Assembly (NCBI GenBank): GCA_944386345.1
Contig: CALXAR010000006.1
Span: 1-52,253 of the forward strand
Direction: 5' to 3'
DNA from: an uncultured Clostridia bacterium
GTDB lineage: Bacteria > Bacillota > Clostridia > TANB77 > CAG-465
DNA length: 52,253 nt
Shown: positions 37,086 to 45,386 of the stretch, in pieces
Layout: every line of letters begins with the position of its first letter
How positions within the stretch are numbered: position 1 is the stretch's first letter
Program-made: the position numbers and the translations under genes
Notes under the pieces: model-generated
Databases searched by the model: none
Told to the model about the DNA's origin: nothing
Seen by the model: the letters and a program-made list of their open reading frames with translations, nothing else

Positions 37086-38168
37086 TTACATATTATATAA
37101 TTTTAATATATTTTGTTCTTGTAATCTCTTTAGAGATTGATTTATAATTTTTGCTCTTCTTTCTCCTATTCCATCTACATCATCTAGCTGAGTAACTGTT
37201 GCGTTACATACAATCTGCAAGCTTCCAAAAGCTTCAATAATCTTTTCTATAACACTTATTGGCATCTTAGGAATTTTACTAAGAACTCTATATCCTCTTG
37301 GAGATACATTTCTATCTAATAGCTCTGTAGTGCTATCTGATTCATAGCCTAGCATTTTTATAATTTTTTCTGAATCTATAAGTCCTTTTCTATCTAATTT
37401 ACGAATATCTGCTAATATAGATTCTGGGGTTCTTTTTGGCTTCTTTTTATTTATAACCATATAATCTTGAATAATTAGTTTTTCTTCTTGCTCTACATTA
37501 TCAATTAATTCTAAAAGCTGAATATTTACAAGTCTTCCTTCATTTCCTAATTCAATTATTGTTCTTTCTACTTCTGTCTTCATTCTCATTACCATTTCGC
37601 TTCTATATATTGCATTGGCAACTAATTCTAAGTATACCAAATCATCAAACTCATGCTCTGTTAATACATTTAGAGTATGATCAAATACTTTCTTATATTT
37701 TTCTAATGTTTCAAGCATTTGATTTGCTTCAATATTTACAGCATCAATTTCTTTAATAACATATCTAAAATCTCCCTTAAATATAGTTATAATCCCTCTT
37801 CTTTGAGATATACAAATTACAATTTCATTTGTTTGCTTTGCAACACGTTCTGCAGTTCTATGTCTTGTTCCTGTCTCAACAGTTTTTATTTTTGAATCTG
37901 GAACTAACTGCACATTAGCTCTTAAAATCTTTTTTATATCACTACTTACTATTATCGCTCCGTCCATTTTACATAGCTCATAAATATTAGCTGGTGTAAA
38001 ATCCAAATCTAGTTTAAATCCACCATCAACAACGTTCATTACTGCATCACTTTCAGATAATACAATAAGTGCACCAGTTTTTGCCTTTAAAATGTTGTCT
38101 AAACCGTCACGTAAAGTTGTTCCAGGTGCAACTTTTTTTAATACATCTAAAATTTCATCTTGTTTCAA
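37086..38168 (-). CDS. disA: DNA integrity scanning diadenylate cyclase
   Basis: 360 residues, octamer-forming family. It converts two ATP to c-di-AMP while scanning DNA for branched structures; in Bacillus this reports DNA integrity at sporulation. The DAC domain has DGA at 69-71 (CKMDGAIIVS) and GTRHR at 100-104. A long linker helix leads to a C-terminal helix-hairpin-helix domain (LDDVDGIGERRAKII near 335). Start codon TTG with AAGGAGGAAGGC upstream. It follows radA by 14 bases, the conserved radA-disA pairing; RadA is known to inhibit DisA in Bacillus. Confidence 0.96.
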   Translation of the reverse strand: MKQDEILDVLKKVAPGTTLRDGLDNILKAKTGALIVLSESDAVMNVVDGGFKLDLDFTPANIYELCKMDGAIIVSSDIKKILRANVQLVPDSKIKTVETGTRHRTAERVAKQTNEIVICISQRRGIITIFKGDFRYVIKEIDAVNIEANQMLETLEKYKKVFDHTLNVLTEHEFDDLVYLELVANAIYRSEMVMRMKTEVERTIIELGNEGRLVNIQLLELIDNVEQEEKLIIQDYMVINKKKPKRTPESILADIRKLDRKGLIDSEKIIKMLGYESDSTTELLDRNVSPRGYRVLSKIPKMPISVIEKIIEAFGSLQIVCNATVTQLDDVDGIGERRAKIINQSLKRLQEQNILKLYNM

Positions 38169-38182
38169 AAGCCTTCCTCCTT

Positions 38183-39550
38183 TTATACTATTTTATTTAT
38201 TACTTCATCAATTGTTGACACTCCTATTAAAGTAGCATCTATCTTTTCTTTTAGACTATCTATTTGTTTTTTATTTGTATATATCTTGTTATATCCAAGT
38301 TTTGAAATTTCTTTTACTCTCTTTTCAAAATTAGTTATATTTCTAATCTCACCAGTAAGTCCTATTTCACCTAGAAAAACAGTCTGTGAATCAATAGCTA
38401 TATTTTTATAGCTAGAGACAATTGCCATTGCAACACTTAAATCTACTGCTGGCTCATCTACTCTCATTCCACCAATTACATTAACATATATATCTTGTGA
38501 GCTTAAATTTAGACTACATCTTTTCTCTAAAACAGCAATTAGCATATTAAGTCTATTTAAATCTATTCCATTTGCTACTCTTCTTGGCATATTATAATAT
38601 GAGTGTGTGGTTAAAGCTTGAACTTCCATAAGAATAGTTGACGTTCCTTCTACTGTAGCTACAACTGCTGTACCAGGTAAATTCTTATCTGATTTTGTTA
38701 AAAATATTTCCGACATATTTTTTACTTCAACCATTCCTTCATCTTTCATGTCAAATATACCTATTTCATTTGTTGAACCAAATCTATTCTTAACACCTCT
38801 AACTATCCTATGCGATAAAAATCTTTCACCTTCAATGTATATAACTGTATCTACCATATGCTCTAAAATTCTTGGTCCAGCAATCACTCCATCTTTTGTC
38901 ACATGTCCTATTACGATAATTGTAATGTTTTGTTTCTTTGCAAGAAACATAAGCCTTGCTGTTACCTCCTTTACTTGCGAAACACTTCCAGGTGTTGAGC
39001 TTATCTCTTCATCATATATTGTTTGAATAGAATCAATAATACAAAACTTAGGTGTTATATCTTCTATCTTATCTTGAATAATATCAATATTTGTTTCATT
39101 AAAAAATAATATATTATCCGATGTAACCTTTAACCTATCTGCCCTAAGTTTTACCTGTGTCTCTGATTCTTCTCCTGATACATAAAGTACTTTTCCATAG
39201 TCTGCAAGATTTGAGCAGACCTGCATAATTAGAGTTGATTTACCAATACCAGGCTCTCCTCCTATTAAATTTAGCGACCCTTCTACTATTCCGCCTCCAA
39301 ATACCCTATTTAATTCTTCGTATCCAGTATCAATACGTATCTCCTTTGTAACCACAATATCATTTAGTTTTTTTACTACATTGTTTTTGGAAAATGTAGA
39401 TAAATGACTACTTGTGCTTTTGCTAGCTCCTTTTTTATTAACTTTTTCTTCGACAAAACTATTCCAACTATTACATCCAGGACATTTTCCTAGCCATTTT
39501 GCAGATTCATATCCACATTCTTTACAAAAAAATACAGTATTTGAGGCCAT
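38183..39550 (-). CDS. radA: DNA repair protein RadA/Sms
   Basis: 455 residues. A branch-migration helicase of recombination. The zinc finger has C9, C12, C23, C26 (CKECG and CPGC). Walker A is GEPGIGKST (98-106), the family motif KNRFG is near 255, and the C-terminal Lon-like domain is present. An in-frame TAG two codons upstream proves the ATG at 39550 is the first usable start. The nearest Shine-Dalgarno (AAAGGAGA, 39577-39584) lies 26 bases away with a perfect hairpin between them. It precedes disA. Confidence 0.95.
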   Translation of the reverse strand: MASNTVFFCKECGYESAKWLGKCPGCNSWNSFVEEKVNKKGASKSTSSHLSTFSKNNVVKKLNDIVVTKEIRIDTGYEELNRVFGGGIVEGSLNLIGGEPGIGKSTLIMQVCSNLADYGKVLYVSGEESETQVKLRADRLKVTSDNILFFNETNIDIIQDKIEDITPKFCIIDSIQTIYDEEISSTPGSVSQVKEVTARLMFLAKKQNITIIVIGHVTKDGVIAGPRILEHMVDTVIYIEGERFLSHRIVRGVKNRFGSTNEIGIFDMKDEGMVEVKNMSEIFLTKSDKNLPGTAVVATVEGTSTILMEVQALTTHSYYNMPRRVANGIDLNRLNMLIAVLEKRCSLNLSSQDIYVNVIGGMRVDEPAVDLSVAMAIVSSYKNIAIDSQTVFLGEIGLTGEIRNITNFEKRVKEISKLGYNKIYTNKKQIDSLKEKIDATLIGVSTIDEVINKIV

Positions 39551-39559
39551 AGTCTAATT

Positions 39560-39576
39560 GTATGATAAAATCATAC
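39560..39576 (-). promoter_or_regulatory. Hairpin between the radA Shine-Dalgarno and its start codon
   Basis: GTATGAT/ATCATAC, seven base pairs with a three-base loop. Folding would shrink the distance between AAAGGAGA and the ATG from about 26 to about 9-10 bases. It also contains an ATG of a six-codon open frame. Confidence 0.5.
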
Positions 39577-39616
39577 TCTCCTTTCTTTAAATTTTATTTA
39601 TAACAAATATATTATA

Positions 39617-39859
39617 CTATTTTTTCTTAATTGTTGCAATTATATCTTGTATTTCTTTCTTAATACTTGCAATTTTTTCTTGCTTAAATTGTGCTCTATC
39701 TTCTAATATTCTATTAATATTTTCGTACTCATTTTTTAGCAAAACTAATTCTTCATCAGATAGCTCATCTATTTTTCTACCTTTTAAAATATCATTAATC
39801 TTAGTTTTTACTCTACTATCTATCTCTAATATATTATCAGTCACTTGTATATCTTTCAT
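39617..39859 (-). CDS. Small coiled-coil protein
   Basis: 80 residues, strongly helical and charged, with a heptad-like pattern in the second half (ELVLLKNEYENINRILEDR, then KIASIKKEIQDIIATIKKK). No Cys, Trp or membrane segment, and no family recognised. AGGTGATTAG precedes its ATG. It sits between the DHH-like gene and radA, all in one direction. It could be a small partner of either neighbour. Confidence 0.65.
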   Translation of the reverse strand: MKDIQVTDNILEIDSRVKTKINDILKGRKIDELSDEELVLLKNEYENINRILEDRAQFKQEKIASIKKEIQDIIATIKKK

Positions 39860-39928
39860 CTAATCACCTATATTCTTCTCATCTTTTTCTTTACTAAACT
39901 CATTAGCCTCTTCTTTTAGATCCTTAGC

Positions 39929-40954
39929 TTAATTCTCTTTTTCATCTAATTTTATATTTTGATTCATAAGATCTTGCATTTTTAAGTCTTGTTCTCCAAT
40001 CTGCTTTTTAATATCTTCTCTTGCATATTCTTTAAATAATGTATCTATTTGTTCCATCATATCTTCTTTTGACATATCTACTTTAAAATCAGGATTTTTT
40101 GGACCACCAGCAACAACCATTGAGTTATTTGGATGTACAAATACTCCACTTGTTCCATCATCATTTTTATACTTTTCTACTAGCTCTTTTCCATAATCTC
40201 TAATATTCTCTGGTAAAGTAACACCAGGCTTTGAATTTATTGCAAAGGTTACACCCTCTCCTGATTTATGCATGTCAACAGACGCAAAATAGTTTATACC
40301 TAATTCATATGCTACAGCAGAACCGGCTTTAATAAATTCTGGGGATATTACTACCTTTTCTTTATTTGCAAGCTCTACAGTATACTTATTTATTTTCTCT
40401 ATAGCTTCATCTACAATCTTTTGCTGTGTTTTTTGAGCCTCTACAAGTCCATATTTTTCTAACTGTTCATCAGTTAATTCCTTATCTAGTAATCCTTCTT
40501 CTGCCATCTTAAACACTTCTTTAATATCAGTATATTTTTGCAAAGAAAGTCCAGACCTTGTATCAAGAGGACTTATTTTATTTGGCATAGCATCTGCAAT
40601 CTCTAAAATCTGTTCTGGCACTTCTACATCTAATCTATCTTTTAATGCCTGTATAGCTGATTTTACTCCTTCTTTAGGGTTTCCATCTATAACTATTGTT
40701 CCATTTTCTTCTCTACATCCTGTATGTCCTCCAGTATCTAAGTTAATATATCCATCTTTTACTTTTCCAGCTGGTACTCTTTCAACAATAATCTGCTCAT
40801 CTTCTTTTAATATTCCTTGATCTTTTGCCCATTTTTCTAGAACATATATAGATGATCTATTATCTAAATCATCTCCAAAATGAGTGACTACTGTTTTAGT
40901 CTCTCTTAATTTTTTTATAAGCTCATCATTATTTCTTAAATTATCATTTCCCAT
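39929..40954 (-). CDS. DHH-superfamily-like protein with an altered DHH motif
   Basis: 341 residues from the ATG at 40954; AAGGTGGGG lies 6-9 bases upstream and overlaps the earlier in-frame GTG. The layout matches DHH phosphoesterases or the related MYG1 type: motif I VTHFGDDLDNRSS (about 29-41, H-x3-D-x-D-x2-S), motif II YINLDTGGHTG near 76, motif III GTIVIDGNPKEG near 91 where DHH reads DGN, motif IV EILEIADAMPN near 120, then a C-terminal region with a basic/Gly motif (NNSMVVAGGPKNPD near 300). The degenerate third motif suggests altered chemistry or a binding-only role. This family assignment is pattern-based inference. A promoter lies just upstream (40986-41015). Confidence 0.6.
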   Translation of the reverse strand: MGNDNLRNNDELIKKLRETKTVVTHFGDDLDNRSSIYVLEKWAKDQGILKEDEQIIVERVPAGKVKDGYINLDTGGHTGCREENGTIVIDGNPKEGVKSAIQALKDRLDVEVPEQILEIADAMPNKISPLDTRSGLSLQKYTDIKEVFKMAEEGLLDKELTDEQLEKYGLVEAQKTQQKIVDEAIEKINKYTVELANKEKVVISPEFIKAGSAVAYELGINYFASVDMHKSGEGVTFAINSKPGVTLPENIRDYGKELVEKYKNDDGTSGVFVHPNNSMVVAGGPKNPDFKVDMSKEDMMEQIDTLFKEYAREDIKKQIGEQDLKMQDLMNQNIKLDEKEN

Positions 40955-40985
40955 AAAATTCCCCACCTTACTTTCATATATTTTT

Positions 40986-41015
40986 ATTATAATTCAAAAT
41001 TATATTTTAAGTCAA
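40986..41015 (-). promoter_or_regulatory. Promoter of the DHH-like/radA/disA cluster
   Basis: Minus strand: TTGACT, an 18-base spacer, TATAAT, about 30 bases before the ATG at 40954. Confidence 0.6.
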
Positions 41016-41062
41016 TAGTAATATGTAATAGATATTTTGGTTAGTTATACATGTATAAAATT

Positions 41063-41093
41063 AAGCTATCAATATATAAAATACTGATAGCTT
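41063..41093 (-). terminator. Weak terminator of the flavodoxin gene
   Basis: AAGCTATCA/TGATAGCTT with a long AT-rich loop, followed by AATTTTAT rather than a pure T-run. Confidence 0.4.
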
Positions 41094-41099
41094 GAAATT

Positions 41100-41630
41100 T
41101 TAATCAATCCATTTATTTACTTTTTCTTTAGACTCATAAACAAGACTTCCTTGAATTGCTATACTATCAAGTATAGTTGCTTCCTTACATATTTTTCTTA
41201 CATCTGAAACTACATTTCCAAGGCCTGAGCCTTCATGTGTAGTAAACACTTTTATTATTTTCCCTGTAAAATCTAGTTTCTCAAGTTGTGTAACCATACT
41301 CATCGGCATTGTTCCAAAATAAATAGGAGAACCAATATATATTACTTCATAATTAGATATATCATCTAAATAATTTTTTAACTTAGGTCTTGCATCTTGT
41401 CTTTTTTCTTCTAGAGCTTCATCACAGCATTTTTTGTAATTTGGTGAATATGGCTTTAAAGGTTCAACTTTAAACAAGTCTGCTCCTGTAAATTCTTTTA
41501 TATACTCAGCAATAACTTCTGTATTTCCTTTGTCTATATTTCCAACGGCATAGTTTTCATCTGCTCTTGAAAAATATATAACTAAACTTTTCTTTCCTCT
41601 TACACTTCCTTTATTTCCAAATAATGACAT
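41100..41630 (-). CDS. Flavodoxin family protein
   Basis: 176 residues. FMN-binding fold: SLVIYFSRADENYAVGNIDKGNTEVIA (about 15-41; phosphate loop with S, then NTE), YEVIYIGSPIYFGTMPMSM near 95-113 (isoalloxazine loop) and FTTHEGSGLGNVV near 128. The early GNIDKGNTE insertion marks the clostridial flavodoxin-like family that often serves as a reductase rather than an electron carrier. Soluble; partner unknown. AAGGAGGAAAATT precedes the ATG. Confidence 0.85.
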   Translation of the reverse strand: MSLFGNKGSVRGKKSLVIYFSRADENYAVGNIDKGNTEVIAEYIKEFTGADLFKVEPLKPYSPNYKKCCDEALEEKRQDARPKLKNYLDDISNYEVIYIGSPIYFGTMPMSMVTQLEKLDFTGKIIKVFTTHEGSGLGNVVSDVRKICKEATILDSIAIQGSLVYESKEKVNKWID

Positions 41631-41761
41631 AATTTTCCTCCTTAGCTTTCATTTAATAATATATTTTTCTTATCGAATTAACTTATATAATTATATCATA
41701 AAAACAGTATATATTCTATAATTGTTTTTTTTACATATAATATAAAGTTAAAGCATAATTC

Positions 41762-41790
41762 TTGCTAAAATTTAGTATTTATATTATAAT
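41762..41790 (+). promoter_or_regulatory. dedA promoter
   Basis: TTGCTA, a 17-base spacer, TATAAT, about 50 bases before the ATG. Confidence 0.6.
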
Positions 41791-41841
41791 AAGATAAGTA
41801 CATTAATTTGTATGTAAATAAGTAAAAAAGGAGAAAAAATT

Positions 41842-42477
41842 ATGCAAGAATTTATTTTAGCTATGATGGACCAATTTGGATACTTAGGAGTATTCTTATT
41901 AATTGCAATAGAGAATATCTTTCCTCCAATCCCATCAGAGGTAATATTACTATTTGGTGGATTTATGACAACATATACAACACTAAATGTAATAGGAATG
42001 ATAATTGCTTCTACTTTAGGTTCATTACTTGGAGCAATAGTTCTATATTATATAGGAAAAATATTTAACAAAGAAAGGCTTAAAAAAATTATATCTGGAA
42101 AAATTGGAAAAATATTAAGACTAAAAAATAGTGATATAGATAAAGCAGACCATTGGTTTGATACTAAAGGAAATAAAACAGTTTTCTTTTGTAGATTTAT
42201 TCCTATTGTTAGAAGTCTAATTTCTATTCCTGCAGGTATGAGTGAAATGCCAATGATAAAGTTTTTACTATATACAGTTTTTGGATCATTAATTTGGAAT
42301 ACAGTATTGGTAGTTTTAGGATCTATTGTAGGAAACAATTGGACATCTATATTGAATATATTTGATACATATTCACATATAATACTAGTTTTACTTGTAA
42401 TTATCTTTGTTGTAGGAGTATATATATTCTATAGAAAAAAAGCAAAAAATGATAACAAACCAGATACAAACAAATAA
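41842..42477 (+). CDS. DedA family membrane protein
   Basis: 211 residues, about five membrane segments. DedA (SNARE-assoc/VTT domain) proteins are proton-linked membrane proteins; members flip undecaprenyl phosphate or phosphatidylethanolamine. Visible hallmarks: IENIFPPIPSEVIL with the paired conserved acidic residues (E23 and E34 region), GSLLGAIVLYYIGK, and FFCRFIPIVRSLISIPAG with the two arginines essential in E. coli YqjA/DedA. AAAGGAGAAAAAATT precedes the ATG. It is monocistronic, convergent with the tmRNA gene. Confidence 0.92.
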   Translation: MQEFILAMMDQFGYLGVFLLIAIENIFPPIPSEVILLFGGFMTTYTTLNVIGMIIASTLGSLLGAIVLYYIGKIFNKERLKKIISGKIGKILRLKNSDIDKADHWFDTKGNKTVFFCRFIPIVRSLISIPAGMSEMPMIKFLLYTVFGSLIWNTVLVVLGSIVGNNWTSILNIFDTYSHIILVLLVIIFVVGVYIFYRKKAKNDNKPDTNK

Positions 42478-42508
42478 AAAAAGTACTATCAAAATGATAG
42501 TACTTTTT
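42476..42508. terminator. Bidirectional terminator (dedA / tmRNA)
   Basis: AGTACTATC/GATAGTACT with an AAAAT loop and A/T flanks. It ends both dedA (plus) and ssrA (minus). Confidence 0.85.
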
Positions 42509-42518
42509 CATATACTAT

Positions 42519-42870
42519 TGGTGGAGATGGTGAGAGTCGAACTCACGTCCGAAAATTCATCAATACTAATTTCTCCGAGTGCAGTAAATGTTTAAATAAT
42601 ATTATTTCACTAAAACATTTACAAAAAAATGAAATAATATGATTGTGTGTACCCTCTATTCTACAATCATCAAATAGATTTGTTAGCTAGATAGTTATGA
42701 AGCCTTTACAAATTCTCTAGCAAAATTCGTATTGACCGCCGCTATTACTAAGCAGCCATTGCAAATTCTTTATCTGCGTTTAATTTTAATTTCTCGTTTT
42801 TATAGTGGCCAACGAGAATCCACTACTCGCTTATAGTATGTCAAAAAATCCGTCGAAACCTTACATCCCC
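42519..42870 (-). ncRNA. ssrA: Transfer-messenger RNA (tmRNA)
   Basis: 352 bases. The 5' end GGGGATGTAAGGTTTCGACGG pairs with the 3' end CATCTCCACCA (CCA is encoded), forming the tRNA-Ala-like acceptor; the T arm GTGAGTTCGACTCTCAC is clear. After pseudoknot 1 (arms GTAGTGG/CCACTAT and TTCTCGTT/AACGAGAA) the reading frame resumes at GCA (42775-42777) and encodes ADKEFAMAA before TAG (42748-42750), followed in frame by TAA and TAG. With the charged alanine the tag is AADKEFAMAA. It rescues stalled ribosomes with SmpB and marks the peptide for proteolysis. The tag ends AMAA instead of the usual ALAA. Confidence 0.95.
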
Positions 42871-42878
42871 ATATATTT

Positions 42879-42907
42879 ATTATATCATAGATTATATAAA
42901 ATATAAA
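42879..42907 (-). promoter_or_regulatory. tmRNA promoter
   Basis: Minus strand: TTTATA, a 17-base spacer ending TGA (extended -10), TATAAT, nine bases before the mature 5' end. Confidence 0.55.
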
Positions 42908-42955
42908 TAATTAATAAGTAAAAATTATTTTCTTTTTCTATTAAAAATTTAACAC

Positions 42956-42984
42956 TTGTTTTTATCATACTATTATTATATAAT
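42956..42984 (+). promoter_or_regulatory. Promoter of the unknown helical protein gene
   Basis: TTGTTT, a 17-base spacer, TATAAT, about 50 bases upstream of the ATG at 43038. Confidence 0.55.
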
Positions 42985-43037
42985 TTTATAAAAATTATAT
43001 ATTACTTAAGAATTAATATTTTTAAGGAGGAATATGT

Positions 43038-43565
43038 ATGAGTAAATATTTATATTTTAAAAAAGATGTTTTAATTGAAGGACTGAAAAAATCTATAGCT
43101 AATATTTATATCAATATAGAAAAAGGCTGTAAAAATCCTACACAATTACAATTATATGCTAAATTTTATATTGCTATCTCATTAAGAGCTTTTTTTAATT
43201 TTACAATTCTAGATAAACAATATACAAGCTCTAAAATTGCAAAGAAAACTTACGAAATATTATATCTTGAATCTTTTAAAGAAGCATTGATATCTGTTAA
43301 TGAATTATATAATTTTCTAAATCCAGATATATACGTAAAATATAATGAAGATGAAAAATTCATTATTCTAGCTATGATTAATCTTCCAAGTTTTATAACA
43401 AGCAATAATATAAATAAAACAAAGCATATAATTAAAACATATATACCTAAAATTAGAAGTTGTTTAAAAAAATCACAATACTATATTGATTTTTTTAATA
43501 ACAAAAATAACTCTTCACTAAGTATGAAATCTGCTTTGTTTAAATTTCTAGTAGAAAATGGTTAA
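43038..43565 (+). CDS. Hypothetical all-helical protein
   Basis: 175 residues. AAGGAGGAATATGT precedes the ATG; an ATG four bases earlier gives only three codons. No family recognised. Predicted wholly alpha-helical, rich in Lys, Ile, Tyr, Phe and Asn, without signal peptide or membrane segment. Recurrent helix patterns (KKDVLIEGLKKSIANIYINI, YAKFYIAISLRAFFNF, SFKEALISVNELYNFL) suggest a helical bundle. It has its own promoter and a bidirectional terminator before rplL. No function proposed. Confidence 0.75.
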   Translation: MSKYLYFKKDVLIEGLKKSIANIYINIEKGCKNPTQLQLYAKFYIAISLRAFFNFTILDKQYTSSKIAKKTYEILYLESFKEALISVNELYNFLNPDIYVKYNEDEKFIILAMINLPSFITSNNINKTKHIIKTYIPKIRSCLKKSQYYIDFFNNKNNSSLSMKSALFKFLVENG

Positions 43566-43592
43566 AAAAAAGACGACTAAAGTCGTCTTTTT
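43564..43592. terminator. Bidirectional terminator (hypothetical gene / rplL)
   Basis: AAGACGACT/AGTCGTCTT with A-rich and T-rich flanks, between convergent genes. Confidence 0.8.
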
Positions 43593-43600
43593 AGTTTTTA

Positions 43601-43966
43601 TTATTGTAACTCAACTGTAGCACCAGCTGCTTTTAAATCTTCAGCTAATTTTTCAGCATCTGCTTTTGGCATAGCTTCTTTAATAGTTTTAGGAGCTCCA
43701 TCAACTAATTCTTTAGCTTCTTTAAGTCCTAAACCTGTAGCTTCTTTAACTAATTTAATAACTGCAATCTTAGTTGCACCAGCGTCTTTTAATACAACGT
43801 TAAATTCAGTTTTCTCTTCTGCAGCAGCACCAGCAGCAGGACCTGCAGCAACAACAGCAGCAGCAGCGCTTACTCCAAATTTTTCTTCAATAGCTTTAAC
43901 TAAGTCAGCAAGTTCAATAACTGTTAATTTTTCAATTTCTTCTACTAATTTTTCTATTTTTTCCAT
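43601..43966 (-). CDS. rplL: Ribosomal protein L7/L12
   Basis: 121 residues. N-terminal dimerisation helices ([19 protein letters not shown]), an Ala-rich hinge ([14 protein letters not shown], about 40-53) and the globular C-terminal domain ([31 protein letters not shown]). It forms the stalk that recruits translation GTPases. Last gene of the rpmG-rplL cluster, 53 bases after rplJ. Confidence 0.97.
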   Translation of the reverse strand: MEKIEKLVEEIEKLTVIELADLVKAIEEKFGVSAAAAVVAAGPAAGAAAEEKTEFNVVLKDAGATKIAVIKLVKEATGLGLKEAKELVDGAPKTIKEAMPKADAEKLAEDLKAAGATVELQ

Positions 43967-44019
43967 TTTAAAATCCTCCTTAAATATATATAAATTTATT
44001 TTTTACTAATAGAAATTAA

Positions 44020-44520
44020 TTAAGCATTTTCTGCTTGTTTTTCTCTTGCTTGATCAAGAACAACTGCAAGATTACGGATATTTCCAAGTAATGCAGATGC
44101 AAGCATAGAGTATAATGTATCTTTTGATGGTAAAGATGCAAGTTTTTTAACTTCAGCAATATCAATCATCTTTCCATCCATTACACCAGCTTTAATAGTG
44201 TAAAAATCATGATCTTTTGCATAATCATTTACTACTTTAGCAGGAGTTACATAGTCATCATAACTAATAACTACAGCAGTTGGTCCTTCTAAAGTATCTA
44301 ATCCATCAATTCCTGCTGCTTTTGCTGCATATGAAATTGTTGAATTTTTAACAACACAATATTCATTACCATCAGCTCTTACTTGAGCACGTAATTTAGT
44401 GTCATCTGCAACTGATATACCTCTGTATTCAGTTAATACAATCATTTTTGCTTTTTTAAATTTTTCAGAAAGTTCTTCAACTTTTGCTTTCTTTTGATTT
44501 AATATTTTTTCACTTGGCAC
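44020..44520 (-). CDS. rplJ: Ribosomal protein L10
   Basis: 166 residues. It anchors L7/L12 dimers to 23S rRNA. N-terminal domain AKMIVLTEYRGISV and KNSTISYAA are family motifs; the C-terminal helix binds L7/L12. The start is GTG with AAGGAGGTGTC about ten bases upstream, at the end of the L10 leader, through which the L10-L12 complex controls rplJ-rplL expression. Confidence 0.97.
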   Translation of the reverse strand: MPSEKILNQKKAKVEELSEKFKKAKMIVLTEYRGISVADDTKLRAQVRADGNEYCVVKNSTISYAAKAAGIDGLDTLEGPTAVVISYDDYVTPAKVVNDYAKDHDFYTIKAGVMDGKMIDIAEVKKLASLPSKDTLYSMLASALLGNIRNLAVVLDQAREKQAENA

Positions 44521-44656
44521 TTTTTTGACACCTCCTTAAACTCAAAAAAAGTTTTTGCCAGACACTTACGAGATTTTTAAGTATCTAACAAAAACTTTCA
44601 TGTTCCGTTATACTATTTAAAAACCTCGGTAAGATTTACGGAATTAATCATTCCAC
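44521..44656 (-). promoter_or_regulatory. L10 (rplJ) mRNA leader, autoregulatory
   Basis: The 136 bases between rplA and rplJ contain the sequence TACCGAGGT and several complementary segments (CGTAAATCTTACCG; CTTAAAAATCTCGTAAG; AAAGTTTTTGTTAG with TGGCAAAAACTTT). This matches the position and the conserved loop of the L10 leader bound by the L10(L12)4 complex in Firmicutes. The last hairpin followed by T-rich sequence may be an attenuator. Identification rests on position and motif, not a covariance search. Confidence 0.7.
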
Positions 44657-45337
44657 TTACTGTCTTGGGTTAATTTTAATACCTACGCCCATTGTTGTTG
44701 ATATAGCAATAGATTTTAAATATGTACCTTTTGCTGCAGCAGGTTTTGCTTTAACAATAGCGTTTAGTAAAGTCTCATAATTTTGCATTAATTTTTCAGC
44801 TCCAAATGAAACTTTTCCTATTGGGCAGTGAATTATATTAGTTTTGTCTAATCTATATTCAATTTTACCAGCTTTAATTTCAGATACTGCTTTAGCAACG
44901 TCCATAGTTACTGTACCAGATTTTGGATTAGGCATTAATCCTTTTGGTCCAAGTAATCTAGCTATTTTTCCTAAAGAAGCCATCATATCAGGTGTAGCTA
45001 CAACAACATCAAAACCAAACCAGTTTTCTTTTTGGATTTTTTCGATCATATCATCGTCACCAACAAAGTCTGCTCCAGCTTCTCTTGCAGCGTCAGCTTT
45101 ATCACCTTTAGCAATAACTAAAACTTTTTTAGATTTACCAGTACCATTTGGTAGTACGATAACACCTCTAACTTGTTGATCTGCTTGTTTAGAATCAACA
45201 CCAAGTTTTATATGCATTTCAACTGTTTCATCGAATTTAGCTTTAGGCATTTTTAAAGCAAGATCTATAGCTTCTTTAGCATCGTATAGTTTTCCTGCTT
45301 CAACTAACTTATTAGCTTCGTCCAATCTTTTACTCAT
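44657..45337 (-). CDS. rplA: Ribosomal protein L1
   Basis: 226 residues. Forms the L1 stalk that moves deacylated tRNA from the E site. Motifs: [36 protein letters not shown] and the C-terminal [29 protein letters not shown] precedes the ATG. Cotranscribed with rplK (49-base gap). In many bacteria L1 represses its own operon. Confidence 0.97.
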   Translation of the reverse strand: MSKRLDEANKLVEAGKLYDAKEAIDLALKMPKAKFDETVEMHIKLGVDSKQADQQVRGVIVLPNGTGKSKKVLVIAKGDKADAAREAGADFVGDDDMIEKIQKENWFGFDVVVATPDMMASLGKIARLLGPKGLMPNPKSGTVTMDVAKAVSEIKAGKIEYRLDKTNIIHCPIGKVSFGAEKLMQNYETLLNAIVKAKPAAAKGTYLKSIAISTTMGVGIKINPRQ

Positions 45338-45386
45338 TTCTTTTTCCCTCCTTTGGTCTTAGCGAACATATAATGTTCTCCCATAT

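Noticed and set aside
43800-43875. GCA/GCT-rich repeat-like stretch
   Set aside because: This is the Ala-rich hinge of L7/L12, normal for the family.
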